Origin: Filosporella fistucella
Lineage: Eukaryota; Ascomycota; Leotiomycetes; Helotiales
Reading direction: 5' to 3'
Length of the DNA stretch: 64,000 nt
Assembly (NCBI GenBank): GCA_030077755.1
Contig: JAQJZZ010000011.1
Coordinates: 992,001 to 1,056,000, forward strand
The notes beneath the pieces are model-generated. The model was given only the letters and a program-made list of their open reading frames with translations. It made no database searches and had not been told where the DNA came from. The translations under genes were made by a program, and so were the position numbers. Positions 37,863 to 50,132 of the stretch are shown here, one piece after another (the first letter of the stretch is position 1; each line of letters starts with the position of its first letter).

Positions 37863-40800
37863 TCACGCCGGCTTCGCACTAACATTTTTCTGCACCACCT
37901 GTTTATCCTCTTCAACCTCATCCCCCTTCTCCAGATCTCTAACAATGTTCTTCCTCGGCCTTTGCGCCATTTTCAGCTCTTCTCTCTGTTGTGCAAAAAC
38001 CCCATCAAGACTTTCCCCTTTCTTCGTAGCTTCTAGAGCTCGCTCAGCCATCTCCACGTTCTCGAAAGCACCATTGGCACGCCATGTCTTACGCTGGCGC
38101 ATTACGTGGATACGGCCTTTGAGGCCTTGATTGCGTTTCTCGTCCATGATAGCCCAGATTTGTTGGACGACTGACCAGCCGTGAGAGACTGTTTCGGTAG
38201 CTTTCTCTAACCCTTTATCGTCTAGAGAATGGAGATCGCGTTGGCCCTCGAGAATTCGCGCTTTCCGAATGAAATGGGTTGGCTGTTTGTGTCGAAGAAG
38301 TTGCTTGTGGATGCCCTTGAAGGTATATCCGAATGGGCCGAATATGGCTGCCAAGTCCTTGAGTACGAAGCCAGTAAGACCCATGCCTACTCCTTTGACA
38401 AATCCAACAGGGCCATTATCTCGTGCCCCCTTATAAGGCTGAACAACCACGCCAGTAAAGCCATCGTAGATTCCGAAAGTGAATTCCTCACCAGCAGCTT
38501 TCAGTCCAGATTTGATGCCTGTGATACGAGTTGGTCTGCAAAATTAGCTTTCATTCACGATAAAGCTTGATACAACATACCTTCTGACAGTCGTATCGCC
38601 GTACAAGCGCGGGGCATTATGAAATCCTTGAGCAATTGCTAACGCTAGATCCATTGGTGCTCTCGCTATCGATTCAGCCGTCTTTCCCAAGCCCGACCCA
38701 ACATCATTAGCAGTTTGCTGGGCTACAGTCTCATCTGGATCATCTGATAACTCCGAGTCATTGTCACCGTCATCTTCATTCTCACGATCAGCTTCTTGCT
38801 GGGCGGAACGCTTTTGCTCTAGAGGTTCTCCGCTTGGCGTGTGCTTTCCCATATCTGGGCCATGAGTTGCCTTTTCGTCTCCAGTTCCAGGTGCTTTGTA
38901 AGACGGAATTGCTGCTGTAATGTAATCTTCTTCTTGATGTTCGCGAGCTGTATCATTCCCCCAAGCATTCTTTAAATCGGACTCCGCGTTGTTATGCGAC
39001 TGGCTATAGCCATTTGGCAAAGTTTCTTTTGGCTCCTTCTCCTCCTTGATATCATCATTGCTGGAAAATTTGTGACTCTTTTCTGCCGCGGGATCCCCAT
39101 CTGGTACTTGCTCGCCTCCTTTGAATGAAACTCTTCTCCCATTTCCATTTCGACTGGCATCTCTTGATTTTCTTGCCTTCTTTTCTTCATGCCTGGCACG
39201 TCTTTTCGTGTTCCTAGCAATCTTAAAAGGAACACTACCGACTCCAGTTGCAATACCAGTGACCGTACCCATAATTGCGGTTGCTCCACCAGTCAGAGGC
39301 TCTCCTGGGCCCTCAAAATCATTCCATTCATTATGTCGAATAAGTCGTAGTTGTTTCCACGCAATTTTCTTTTGCTCAACAAGCAATTCGGCTGCCAATG
39401 CACACAATCGAAGGTTGGTGTTCTTGAGATTCCAAACCGCAACTCTATCTTCGAGTATCGAACATCGCATCGAATCTTGACCACGGAGGGTTAAGCTTCG
39501 GTGGAAGGAGATAACTGCATTCTTCGCTCCGTCTCCTTCTTTCTCGATATCTGCTGCAATCTTTTCAGCGCCTGCTCGTGCCTCATCAGTAAGGCATTGC
39601 TTGATGCCGTCCGCAAGTTTGTCAGCGGTAAGACTCTTGTACGGTACTGGCTCAGCTCCAGCGCCGGCCTCACCAATCATAGCTCCCCAGAATTGTTGAT
39701 CGCCGAAAAACGGGACTATCATCGTGGGTTTACCACATTTCAGTCCGATCGCAGTAGTTCCGGCTCCACCGTGATGCACCACTGCGGAAACTTTGGGGAA
39801 GAGCCAATCGTGAGGTGTGTTCTCCAGCATGTAAACGCTATCCGGTATGTTTCCCTCACCCAGACCTCCCCATCCCTTCGAGACGAGTGCTCTAACACCA
39901 GCCTTTTCCACAGCCTCAAAGATCATCTGGGTAAATTTGTCGGGGTCATCGACGACAATGGACCCAAACCCAATATAAACAGGTGCTTCTCCAGCATCCA
40001 AGAATTCAACGAGCTCATCTGGTGGTTCGAAAGAGGATGCAAGATCGAGGAAGACGAATCCGGCAATATCGATTTCTGGTCCCCAATCTTTTGGTTTAGG
40101 AATAAGGCCCGGAGACCACAGATAAGTGTATGGAACCTTCAATCTGTAAAGTTGACCTGGTGCCCATAACGTCGAAACGGGTTCGAGACCTAGAGTGTTT
40201 ACTCGGAAGGTGTTAATCAAATCCCCTAGTCTGCATGATATTAGCTTCACAACTCCCACATGTATCTAGGAAAACTCACCCCTGCCATGTCATCATCTCA
40301 ACCAACGGATATGACATAAAATTCGCGTAGCCAGGATCAATATTCGATTTTTTTATGTTTGCCAATGGGTGAGGGAAATCTTGCGTAGGGGTATATGGGA
40401 ATGTAAACATAAGATGTAGCGGGATTCCCAGTCTCTCAGCACAATGTATATGTGCAAAAGATGGTGGATTGGCAATAATAGCATCTGCCACAAATGGTGC
40501 CTTTTCGCCCATCATTTTCAGATTGCTGATATCTTTCTCATCATCTGTGGCATTGATACATGCACGCCAGAAACCTTCAAACATCTCGGCCATCTGCTCT
40601 CGCCGTCGTCCTACTTCACCTTTCTTCAGTGTATCCATCGTGGGAATCATTCCGGGATTTTTGACCATAAATGCCATCAATTCAGCAGGATCTCCACCTA
40701 CAGAGAAGAATTCCAGACCCGAGTCTTTCTGAACAAAGTCTTTGAATGCGGGATGAGTCGCTATGCGGACTCTGTGTCCATACTCTTTCAAGTTTTTCCC

Positions 40801-41493
40801 GAGCTTCAAAAAGGGTTGGATATCGCCTCGGCTTCCAATAACCATAACCACAATATTCAATTTCGGCCGTGGTAGATCAGATGTAATTGTATCGGACGAG
40901 GCTTGAGAAAGATTATCGGCATCAGTTCTCTCGCCGGAGTCTTGAAAATGACCTGTCCCTGAGGGGTTCAAATGCTGTAAGAATGTTGCACCCAAAGCCT
41001 TCGCCAGATAGCCCTTGTTGCTCGTCTCATTGACACTGATATTTAATCTCCCATCCCTCTTCGACACTTTTCCCCTTGTACTAAAGTCTTCATTTCCAAC
41101 ATTGAACCTAGAATATGATCCTCTCTTGGTCCCTGTTCTCTTTCGCCCATGGTGTTTATGTTGCTTTGCGGTGTGATCGACTTCATCGTCATCAGAAGAG
41201 CTTGTAGTTGAGTCATCATCATGAGGTTGACTATTCCAGATAGCCTCATTCAACAGGGACGTATTAGTGGCGTTACGAGTAATGCCAGGCGCTCTTAGAA
41301 TCGAAGGTTTCGTGGTGGCTTTAGGCCTTTCTGTCTGCCATTGTCTTGACATCGTTGGTCTCGGAATCTCGTCTGAGGTTGCCCTTCCTCCATCAACAAC
41401 TGAAGCACTTCGAACATCGTGAGATGCTCCCTCTTGGGACATCGTTTGCTGCTCGGTTTTGCTGCGAGGCGGGATATCTAGGTTAGGAGACAT
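37863..41493 (-). CDS. Sterol 3-beta-glucosyltransferase-like GT1 protein with Vps13/ATG2-C-like tail
   Basis: On the minus strand the exons are 41493-40280, 40230-38581 and 38535-37863 (introns of 49 and 45 bp), for about 1178 residues. I chose MSPNLDIPPRSK as the start; an ATG 17 codons earlier is possible. The first ~200 residues are disordered. Residues ~212-440 form the N-terminal GT28-type half (LNIVVMVIGSRGDIQPFLKL). The UDP-sugar-binding half contains VYIGFGS and SAVVHHGGAGTTAIGLKCGK near residue 557, with GDQQFWG after it. The PH/GRAM module of Atg26 is absent. The region from ~residue 690 is a Lys/Glu-rich linker. Residues ~930-1050 (GIYDGFTGVVVQPYKGAR, then GFVKGVGMGLTGFVLKDLAA) resemble the amphipathic C-terminal helices of Vps13 and ATG2. 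Glucosylation of ergosterol or a related lipid is inferred from the family. Confidence 0.88.
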
Positions 41494-42455
41494 AGTGGGC
41501 AAAACGAATAGATTTTGCTCGCAGAACGAAGCACAAACATACAATGACTGAAGGGAAATAGTCTATGAAATGAAGAAGTAGGAGAATGAGTGAATCAACA
41601 ACTACCGTGGGAATCAGTATCAGTTTAACTTAGTTGACGCGCTACGAAATCAACATCGAATTTCCAGAAGGCGATGTCGTCACAGCCGAGCATTCATGTC
41701 GCCCCGGAGTGGTTTGTCCGCTAGGTACTAGCGGCTAACCTTGAATTTGTGTTGAAGACAGGGGCAAATTGCAGGGGCAAAATGCTAGCACAGGGAAGAC
41801 ATCAAGGAAATCCGACACAAAAATATATCTTTCGGTGTAATTGTGTAACGCAGAATCAAGGAGAAAGTTCCCTTGAACATGTCGATGCATTTCTATATAT
41901 GATTTGTTTTATTACTCTCCATCTAGTGCTTGTGATTTAATCAATCTGTATTAACATACCATCATCTGGGCAAGATTGGAGTCAAATAGTATCCGAAGAC
42001 AACCACTCTCAAAAAACATCTAATCAAATGGTAGAACGAATTCCCCATCTTCCACTTCCCGCTTGCATGTTTCCGTTATATTCGCCATCGTCCATTGCAG
42101 CCCTACGATCATCACGAAGTCAATAACAGCCGTTTTCCGATTATTTCCATCGTCGCTCGCCTGGTCACGGACTGATCCGTTCTCCATCATCCGTTGGTCT
42201 GGGGAGCCAGCGAGTCTAGGCTCGGCAGACCTACCGATGATGAGCACCAAGCCTCGAAGTGGATAAAGTCGAACATCTATCATTGTGTAGCAATGCAAAC
42301 ATTATAAGATACACTGTTCGGAATTTTTCTCCCACGTCTTGTCGTGTTTCAACTCAGAGGTGTCCCGACCTCCCCTATCTCCCACCTCCTGTATCGAGTC
42401 GAGCGGTTATAATGTCTAATTCATGATTATTTCACCATCTTTGATAGCTCCATCT
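41494..42455. other. Intergenic region
   Basis: The interval contains the promoter of the glucosyltransferase-like gene and the 3' flank of the next minus-strand gene. A 92-codon frame at 42020-42298 (-) has no recognisable character. Nothing else was seen. Confidence 0.4.
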
Positions 42456-44456
42456 TTAATTTCTTCGTCCTACCCTCCAATCTTCTGGCTCAGGAGTCTC
42501 TCGCAGGTTCCCGTTATCATTTCTTGCGTCTCTCACACCCCAAAGTCTCGTTTCTGCATGATTAAACCATACACCCTCGACCCAGTTTCGTTCCTCGTCT
42601 CCATTTTCTCTCCCTCCATACAAGCCTTGAAAACCGCGGGTCGTCAAACCGGTAGGTGAAGCACGGCGACCACGATGGAGAGGAGTATATGCATGAATAG
42701 GACCGGTCCTTCGTTGAGGGCTGCCAGCTTGAGGGTCCGCTCCTCTTGCATTGTTATTTACCTCTTCTGCTCTACGTCTAGCAGCCGCTCTTGTAACAGG
42801 CGCCGTATAAGATGGATGATATCGAGATTGATGACGTGCTTCTGGCAAGTGTGCTGGTGTTTGAGGCTGAGAGTCTGGAGACAAAGCATCGTTGTATATT
42901 CGATAAAATCGTGAAGGTGTTTGAGCTTCTAAGCCAGCTTGTTGATTCCGTTGTTCTGTTCTTCTAGGCGTCGGAGAAGGGGATGGAGACGACCCGGGTG
43001 GCGATTGTTGACTAGTAACTGGGGAGCGAGCTCTGTAGGTGGAAATAATCCGTTGGATAATGCTGCGAGGACTGATTCCATTCCCAGGCTAGACAAATGA
43101 GACAACTTGAATGTAGCAAAGTGCTGTGCAACTTACATTTGGTCTATCCAATTCTCTCTCCCCAGAATTTGGGGTTGGTTGTCTGCCTTCAACTCCACTC
43201 CTTACTGGTGTTGATGAATTGCTCCTAATCGGACTAGTTGGCGGATTATCGGGCATGTATTCTGCAGCAGAAAATGATGGCAATGAGTCCGCACTAGATA
43301 CACTTCGACTTACTGCAGAGAAGGGAGGGGGTAGTGGAAGCTGTGGCGAAGAGAATGCAAAGTCGTTTTGAACATTTAGAAGCACGTCTCTATCTGGGCC
43401 ATGACCTCCCTCGTCTTCAGTAGGTTCTCGTATAATTATAGGGATTTCATCACCATGATATTCAATTGCGGTTGCGAATTCTCTGGAGTTAGTTCTAGAG
43501 CTCTGCAATGAGCTCCCGCGAAGCTCTTCGCGGAGGCTCCTATCTGTATTTACGTGAGGGCCGTCTCCAGCTGAGGAAGCTGATAACACACGCTCCTGCT
43601 CATATGCCGCACTCGCTCTCTCCGATGAATCAAAAGAGAAACTGTTTGTTTGGTGTCTGAAAGTTGCGTGGGGTAAAGATCGTGGTGGTCTCCGAGCGGG
43701 TTGAGAGAAGATAATACCAGGAGTGTAGTGGTTGGCTACCCTAGATGCTACTCTCGGAGTGAGGCTAGTAGTAGGACGCCTCTCTGGAGAGCTCGATGCG
43801 TTTTGGGATAGGAACAGGGGGGACCGAGGCAATGGCATCCTGCCTCTAAGTCTCCGTGCTTCAGGGAGCTGAGGAGTTGAAACATCATCTGGAGCTACCT
43901 CAATTAGCGATATTGCACAGCATATATTGATAATGGAACTCACTGAATGGTGAAGATCTTTGGGAAGTGTTGTCAGTGGGTAATGCAGGACTCTCAACGA
44001 AACCTCCATAGTAAAAGTCGTCCTTTGGCGGGGAAACTGATCTTTCAGTCTCTTGGCCGGCGTTTTCCGAGAACTCATCCATGCCGAGGTATACATCGTC
44101 AACTTCTTCGAGTTCCTTAAGCTCCGATTGCTCTAGAACAGTGGTATCATCTGGTGAGGGCGAGCGTTGGTCGACACTGATGAAACTTGAAGGTACGGCT
44201 GATCCTCTTGGCTGTAAGTGATCCCTCTCCCACGCATCCCTCAGTCCGTCTGAGGTGTGATTAGCAACAATTGAAGTTTCTGGCTCAGGATCTTACCAAT
44301 TGTGAAAGCAGGACTATCGGAGGCCCTAAGGCCAATTCTAGCATACTGTTCATTCACGACTGTCGTTTGAACATCCTTTGGACGTTGACGGCGTTTATCG
44401 TAGCTGCTTAGGTCACTTCGACCGATCACAATGACCGTTGGCGGCAGACGAATCAT
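42456..44456 (-). CDS. Hypothetical fungal protein, largely disordered
   Basis: On the minus strand the exons are 44456-44297, 44249-43944, 43894-43137 and 43088-42456 (introns of 47, 49 and 48 bp, all gt..ag and in phase), for about 618 residues. The N-terminus MIRLPPTVIVIGRSDLSSYD, followed by Lys/Arg-rich residues and NEQYARIGLRASDSP, recalls a short conserved head seen in fungal hypothetical proteins. After it come an acidic stretch (LKELEEVDD) and a long Ser/Pro/Arg-rich region with many SP/TP sites. A conserved-looking C-terminal block contains RNWVEGVWFNHAETRLWGVR. There is no enzyme motif, membrane segment or signal peptide. A regulatory or scaffold role is only a guess from composition. 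Confidence 0.78.
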
Positions 44457-46221
44457 CTTGGGCAGAGGTGACTGCGTCGTTAACTACTGAGTATTTCATA
44501 TCCAAGAAGCTTTGAAGATGATGCGGAGGAAGGAAGTGTATGAATTGGTAGATAAAGAAGGAGCCATTGCTCAGCAGATATGAGGACCGAGATCCAGATT
44601 GGGAAGTCACGAAACATGGCATTCTCTTGTTGAATCACATTTAGGTACCTGATCGTAGATTCTGAGGTATCTATCAACTTAATTGTTATAACAAATAGGA
44701 AAAAGTGGTACAAGAGGCAGCTCGCGATGTGCAAAGTGATCCTTGATATGGAGAGCATTTTCGCAAACATCACAATCCCAGCATTCTGCTCTTAAAAATT
44801 AGAGCAAATATCTCCTATGATAAAATCGGTCCGAACATTCCATACACAGGCACTGGCCGTGAGAATGTCCAAAAATGGCAACGTAAATTTTATGACTTGT
44901 ATTTTGAACTACGAAGTCCACGAACAGCTGTTCGTCTAAGTCTTAGTATTTGCACAAGCCCGGTGATTCTAATGAATTGAGTTTTAATAACTAAAATGCA
45001 TGCATGTACAAGAACCCGAGAGGATTGAATACTAGTAGGAGATATGTCGAAGTGGAACGCGTTATCGTGGGATGGAGGCCTTCATATTCGCTTCATTGCC
45101 TTTGTCCATCTACCCCTATTTCCCTGGGTGAGAGCCACATGGAAACTCTATTGAAGAGTTTCCCTCCGCTTTCGGACGCACTATACATCACAGAAAGTGA
45201 TCACTGATCACTGAGGAGAAATTTGGGGAAATGACAATATAAATCTCTTCTTGCGGTGGGTCTCCCTTATGAGTGCAGCTATATCACAGGATGACCGCTC
45301 AATGACTTGTCGCTTGTGCTCCGTAATTTTAACTGCAACTCAATACTGAACTACCAAATGCGGAGATATTTCTCCGTTCTCCGCTTGAGGTCCCAGGGGA
45401 TATAAATTGACCATAAAGAAGGACAACTCTAAGAGCCTCAACTCGGAAGTTCAGTATTAGAGGAATTACACCACAAGAGTTTGAGCCTTAAGAGATTGTT
45501 GATAGCAATTCCTGAGCCGTCCTGAGCTGCAGATACAATAGTTTCCAATAGTCTCCCTTTTTGGCAACTTTTCTAACCCTCTTCAACCTTTGTGTCACGC
45601 TTGCTGACTCGCCAAGGCGTCGATCGAGTGCCCAAATCGAGGATAATATTATCTTGAAATTGCATTGTATTTAAGGCTGCCTAGACTCGTATAATTGTAA
45701 TTATGCGGTGTTAGCTGGCTGTACAACTCCACCTGCACCTAAGCTTTACCTCGCTGCTAAACGAAATGAACACAACCATTTGCGTACGCACCCAATCACC
45801 ATTCCGTCACAATAACGTCGGAATTTTAACTTCCTTGACCGTGAATTATTACCTACACTACCTGACCTTACCTTATTTCGACCGCCTTACCAAATCCTAC
45901 CTAGCAAACATCCATCGCATCCAACTTGTACCTACATTTCCAAGTTTGCTCTATCCCGTCCGCGTCCCAGCCTCGAAACTCTGCTCCACCACCGTCCATC
46001 CAACTCCTCTTGTTGGCTGCCCTTCCCAATCCAACTCTGGACCACCCCCCAGACACTGAGACAACCCTCCAAGCTGCCTCGAGGTATCTCTATTTTTGCT
46101 ATCGGCGGGCACTAGAATTTCGTCCCAGCGTGTCATGATATAGCCTAGGATTAGGAAAGTCGAGAGGCCCACAGCCACCCTGCTGAGGAGAGACTCGGAG
46201 TGGAAAGGCGGCGGCGGCACC
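44457..46221. promoter_or_regulatory. 1.8 kb divergent promoter interval of the PDK1-type kinase gene
   Basis: The interval lies between two gene starts pointing away from each other. The 500 bp before the kinase ATG are pyrimidine-rich, in keeping with a long leader. An open frame with its own ATG at 45766-46059 (97 codons) would be an upstream ORF if transcription begins before it. The kinase ATG itself has a strong context (GCACCATGG). Confidence 0.45.
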
Positions 46222-48981
46222 ATGGAGAACGATTTGAGTCTTTCTCAATCCTTTGGTGGCTTGCGCATTGCAAATCCGGATGATGCTTCGCCTGGCACAT
46301 CTCAAGAAGTTCCAACTAACTCGAGGTTCGAGCCTTCAGTCCCGGTCTTCACTCCCTCAAGAACGAACGACATAATTTCTAGCCCCTCCGAGCCAACTGC
46401 CATTTCCAGAGAAGCCCGATCGACTACCGATCCGCAATCTCAATCTCGCAGACACTCCATTTTCAATATCCTACGCCGTGGAGAGCAACCCGGCGAATAC
46501 TCCCCTCCTTCTCGAACTCCCCCTCAAGCTCCAGACTCGAAACGTTCACATCCCCGATCAGATTCAAGCAGCAGCGAGTCTCCGAGCCACAGCGAACAGC
46601 TAGCTCGCTCTGCGGCTGCCAAGGCATATCGTCAGTCGATGCCTCTGAATCACCAAGCTCAGCAACAAGCCCAATTTCCACCATATCAATCAAATCAAAT
46701 GCAGAACGGTAGCAGAGGATATGCTCCTCCTGGATCATCCCGGCCCGTTTCAGGAGTGTATGCACCACAACCCCCACCAGGCGCAGTTCCGTCGAGAGAG
46801 CACGGCTCATACAGACTTCGCAACGAAACATCAAGATCTTCAATAATTGGTATGCCAACAAGAAGTGATTCGAGAGCCGGTACAGCTATGCAAGCAGGTG
46901 TGCCAACAAGAGAGCCGAGTCATAGAGATAGATCATACAGCAACAACAATCCACTTCCAGCTGGGAACGGCCCGTTACCACCGCGACGAAGCTCAAGAGG
47001 CATGGGAGGAGGTCATACAGATTCAATGCCAGGAATGGCAAATGGATCAGCCCCAAGATACGACTTAGACGGCAACCTAGTCCCAAGCAACGAGGAGTGG
47101 AAAGATAAAGGGGCCGCAGTCGGTGTCAGAGAAGAGTATGATGCCAATGGAAAATTGGTGCTAAGACAGGTGAAGAAGGGGGTACGGGATTTTGTGTTCG
47201 GCCGGACATTGGGTGAAGGATCATACAGTACAGTACTCCTGGCTACGGACCGGCAGACTCTGAAGGAATACGCGGTCAAAATTCTGGACAAGAAACACAT
47301 CATCAAAGAAAAGAAGATCAAGTATGTGAACATCGAGAAGGACACACTTAACCGATTGATTGAACACCCCGGCATTATTCGATTATACTACACATTCCAA
47401 GATAGCTCGTCACTTTACTACGTTTTGGATGTAGCGAGCGGAGGAGAACTTCTGGGGGTACTAAAGAAGATTGGGTCTTTCGACGAGGAGTGCACACGAT
47501 TCTATGGTGCTCAGATCCTGACTGCCATTGAGCATATGCACAACAGAGGAGTCATACACAGAGATCTGAAGCCCGAAAACGTTCTCCTTGATGACCAAAT
47601 GCACATCAAGATAACTGATTTCGGCACAGCAAAACTCTTGCCAGATCCACGAAAACCAGACGAGCCACAGAAGACATATGATCCTGCTGATGGGAATGAA
47701 GATCCTAGCAGAGCGAAATCATTTGTCGGCACTGCTGAATATGTCAGCCCGGAACTACTTACAGACAAGAATGCTTGCAAGGCTAGTGATTTGTGGGCAT
47801 TTGGGTGTATTATCTACCAACTGCTCACTGGACGACCGCCATTCAAAGCCGGAAATGAGTATCAGACCTTTCAGAAAATTGTCGGCTTAGAGTACCAGTT
47901 CCCTCCGGGATTTCCGCCGGCCGCAAGGGATTTAGTTGAGCGCCTTCTGGTGCTTGATCCGCAACGGAGACTTTCAATTGAACATATAAAGAATCATCAA
48001 TTTTTCGACGGGATACAGTGGGGACGGAGTTTGTGGAGGCAAAAAGCACCCCGATTGAAGCCATATATACCTGCCGCACAAGAGCCTGCCCTAATCAAAC
48101 TGGATGGAGGTTACTCTGCACCACAGCCAATTCCAACTTCTCGCGGCGCCCCAGGAGCGGCCTCCTCTAACGGCAATTCCAGGCCACAGCCGAGAGTGAT
48201 CACTGAGCTTCCTCCACCTACCCAACTCGACATTGAGTGGTCACCGGTCCTAACACGAAACAATGAGCGAATTTTGAAGCTCGGTAATTTGATGGTTCTG
48301 TCGACACCACTCCCCCATAGCCCGAAAAATGGTGAACATCCGGAATTACAGGAGAAAAAGGGACTTTCGAGGTTCTTTGGTGGTAGCACAACTAAGAAAC
48401 GGCAACGGCTTGTGATGGTAACATCCAGTGCTAGGATAATCTTGGCTGCCGCAGGCGGAGAGGAGAAAAAGACCAAAACAGAAATCTCCCTACTGGCATC
48501 AGAGTGTTCATGGCGAACTCAGATAGATGCTAAAGGGAGTGAAGTCTGGTGTGTGGACACTGTAAGTTGAGAAATCCGGTATTAGTCATGATCATTGGCC
48601 TAACATTCTCAGCGTGGTACACATTATACTTTCGAGGACTCAAAATCCTCAATCACAACCGGCGATCCCTCGAAAAGTTCAGCACAGGAGTGGCTGGAAT
48701 CCATTGAACGTGCCAAAGACATTGCTCTTTCTCAGAGTATGGTAGGCTCATACGGCAGCGAAGGCGGATTTGACATGGCTTCTTCCGTGTCCAGTCCAAG
48801 CAGTACTTTGCATGGAAATAACGTTTATCCCGAGGGTTTCAATGTCACAGATCGTGCTGGTAGGAATCATCTAACAAAGAGCCAAGCCAGTCTCGGAGAA
48901 GATCAGCTAGAAAAGCCAAGCAAACGGAGCCATCGGTTCAGCAAAAGACAGTCGAAAAATGGGCTTTCAACACCGTTCTGA
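46222..48981 (+). CDS. PKH1: PDK1-type AGC protein kinase (Pkh1/2, Ksg1 homologue)
   Basis: Two exons, 46222-48561 and 48613-48981 (intron gtaagt..ctcag, 51 bp), give about 902 residues. The first ~315 residues are Ser/Pro/Gln-rich and disordered. The kinase domain has the glycine loop GRTLGEGSYSTV (from ~326), AVKIL lysine ~353, HRDLKPEN (from 446), DFG at 466-468 and an activation loop KSFVGTAEYVSPELL. The linked TAEYVSPE is diagnostic of PDK1 enzymes. The PIF-pocket helix region (EYAVKILDKKHIIKEKKIKY) is retained, and no hydrophobic motif follows the kinase, also as in PDK1. The C-terminus carries a PH-like fold (LGNLMVLSTPLP, RQRLVMVTSSARIIL, SSAQEWLESIERA) split by the intron. The enzyme phosphorylates the T-loop of Ypk, Pkc1 and Sch9-type kinases in sphingolipid and cell-wall signalling. 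Confidence 0.94.
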
Positions 48982-50132
48982 TCTAAAGTATCGCAACATC
49001 TAATAATTTCAAAAATTGGGCCTCTAAGGGATGGGGCCTAACTACTCTATTTCTTTTGTCGTGCATTCGGTAGCGTGGCGCTGGTCAGGTTCACTTCTTG
49101 CATCCCTTTTCATAACCACCTTTCTGGGTGGGATATTTACGACTTATCAAGACACACTTCACTACTTTCATTATTGGCTTACCTTTCCTGTTCACAAAAT
49201 GGTGGAATAGTTGCAAACGCTGGATTACAATAGCATTGCATATATTATGAGGATCTTGCAGCATTGCGGAAGCGTTTAGGCTAGATATCTTGGTGGATGA
49301 ATTGGGGCTGGCAGAATAGGGATTGGTCTTGTTTCTACGTATTCTAATAGTTTTGCCTTCGCTGCATGTAGAAGATATGAGCATTGCTTGACAAAAAGAA
49401 GGTGTATAATAGATGGATGAGCCATATAGGGAAGATCAATATTACGGGCCTACATCGTCCCTTTGAAGAAATAGCTTCACTTTGCATTTTCTGAACTACC
49501 TGAGCTCAAGATGATTTTCGGCCTAGAAAATTGCGGAAAATGGCAAAAGGTTTGATGGACATTTGAAGGGTGATTTAGACATTGTTTAGACAGAGTTGAT
49601 GGCAGACGTACTTGAGGTTTCTCTTAGATGCAATTCCGTTATTGAAATTATTGAAAGTTTTCCAGAGTATTATAGGTGTCCCAACACAATAAAGCCTACG
49701 CAGTTCCCTTGTCCAAATCCCGATGGCCGTAGCGTGATCCAACTCAAGCCAAGAAGTGTACTCTATTCTCTACAAGTAATTTATTGCTGTGAATCTACCT
49801 AGCCTTTTGCGTATATTCATGAGTGTTTGAAGCGACATAAAATCGGCGATAAGATAAAGCTCACCATTATTTCCGAGTCTTGTACTGTACTATACGTCAC
49901 AACATCTTCCCCTCCATATATCGCAGCGGGGTTGATATCTCATCTCAAGAAACTCATGAATAAAGCTCATGTTCTTCGCACCTTGCCCAGATCTCTCAAT
50001 CGCGTTACTTCATCTTTATTTTCGAAACCTATCTCAAGATTCTTACCCCTCATTCCCACCACTCACCCCACCTGGCAACCACAATACTTCTCAAACCTAA
50101 GTACCAGACACACTCACACCTTATCTATAAAA
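48982..50132. other. Intergenic region and SDR 5' leader
   Basis: The interval contains the 3' flank of the kinase gene and the upstream region of the SDR gene. The SDR frame stays open upstream of 50133 to an ATG at 49956 and beyond, which may be coding (see findings). TATAAAA lies at 50126-50132, immediately before the ATG at 50133, too close to serve that ATG as a TATA box. Confidence 0.4.

Noticed and set aside
32134..41493. Secondary-metabolite or catabolic cluster (P450, OPT transporter, glycosyltransferase together)
   Set aside because: No backbone synthase or pathway regulator is present, and the three proteins belong to unrelated, widely conserved families.
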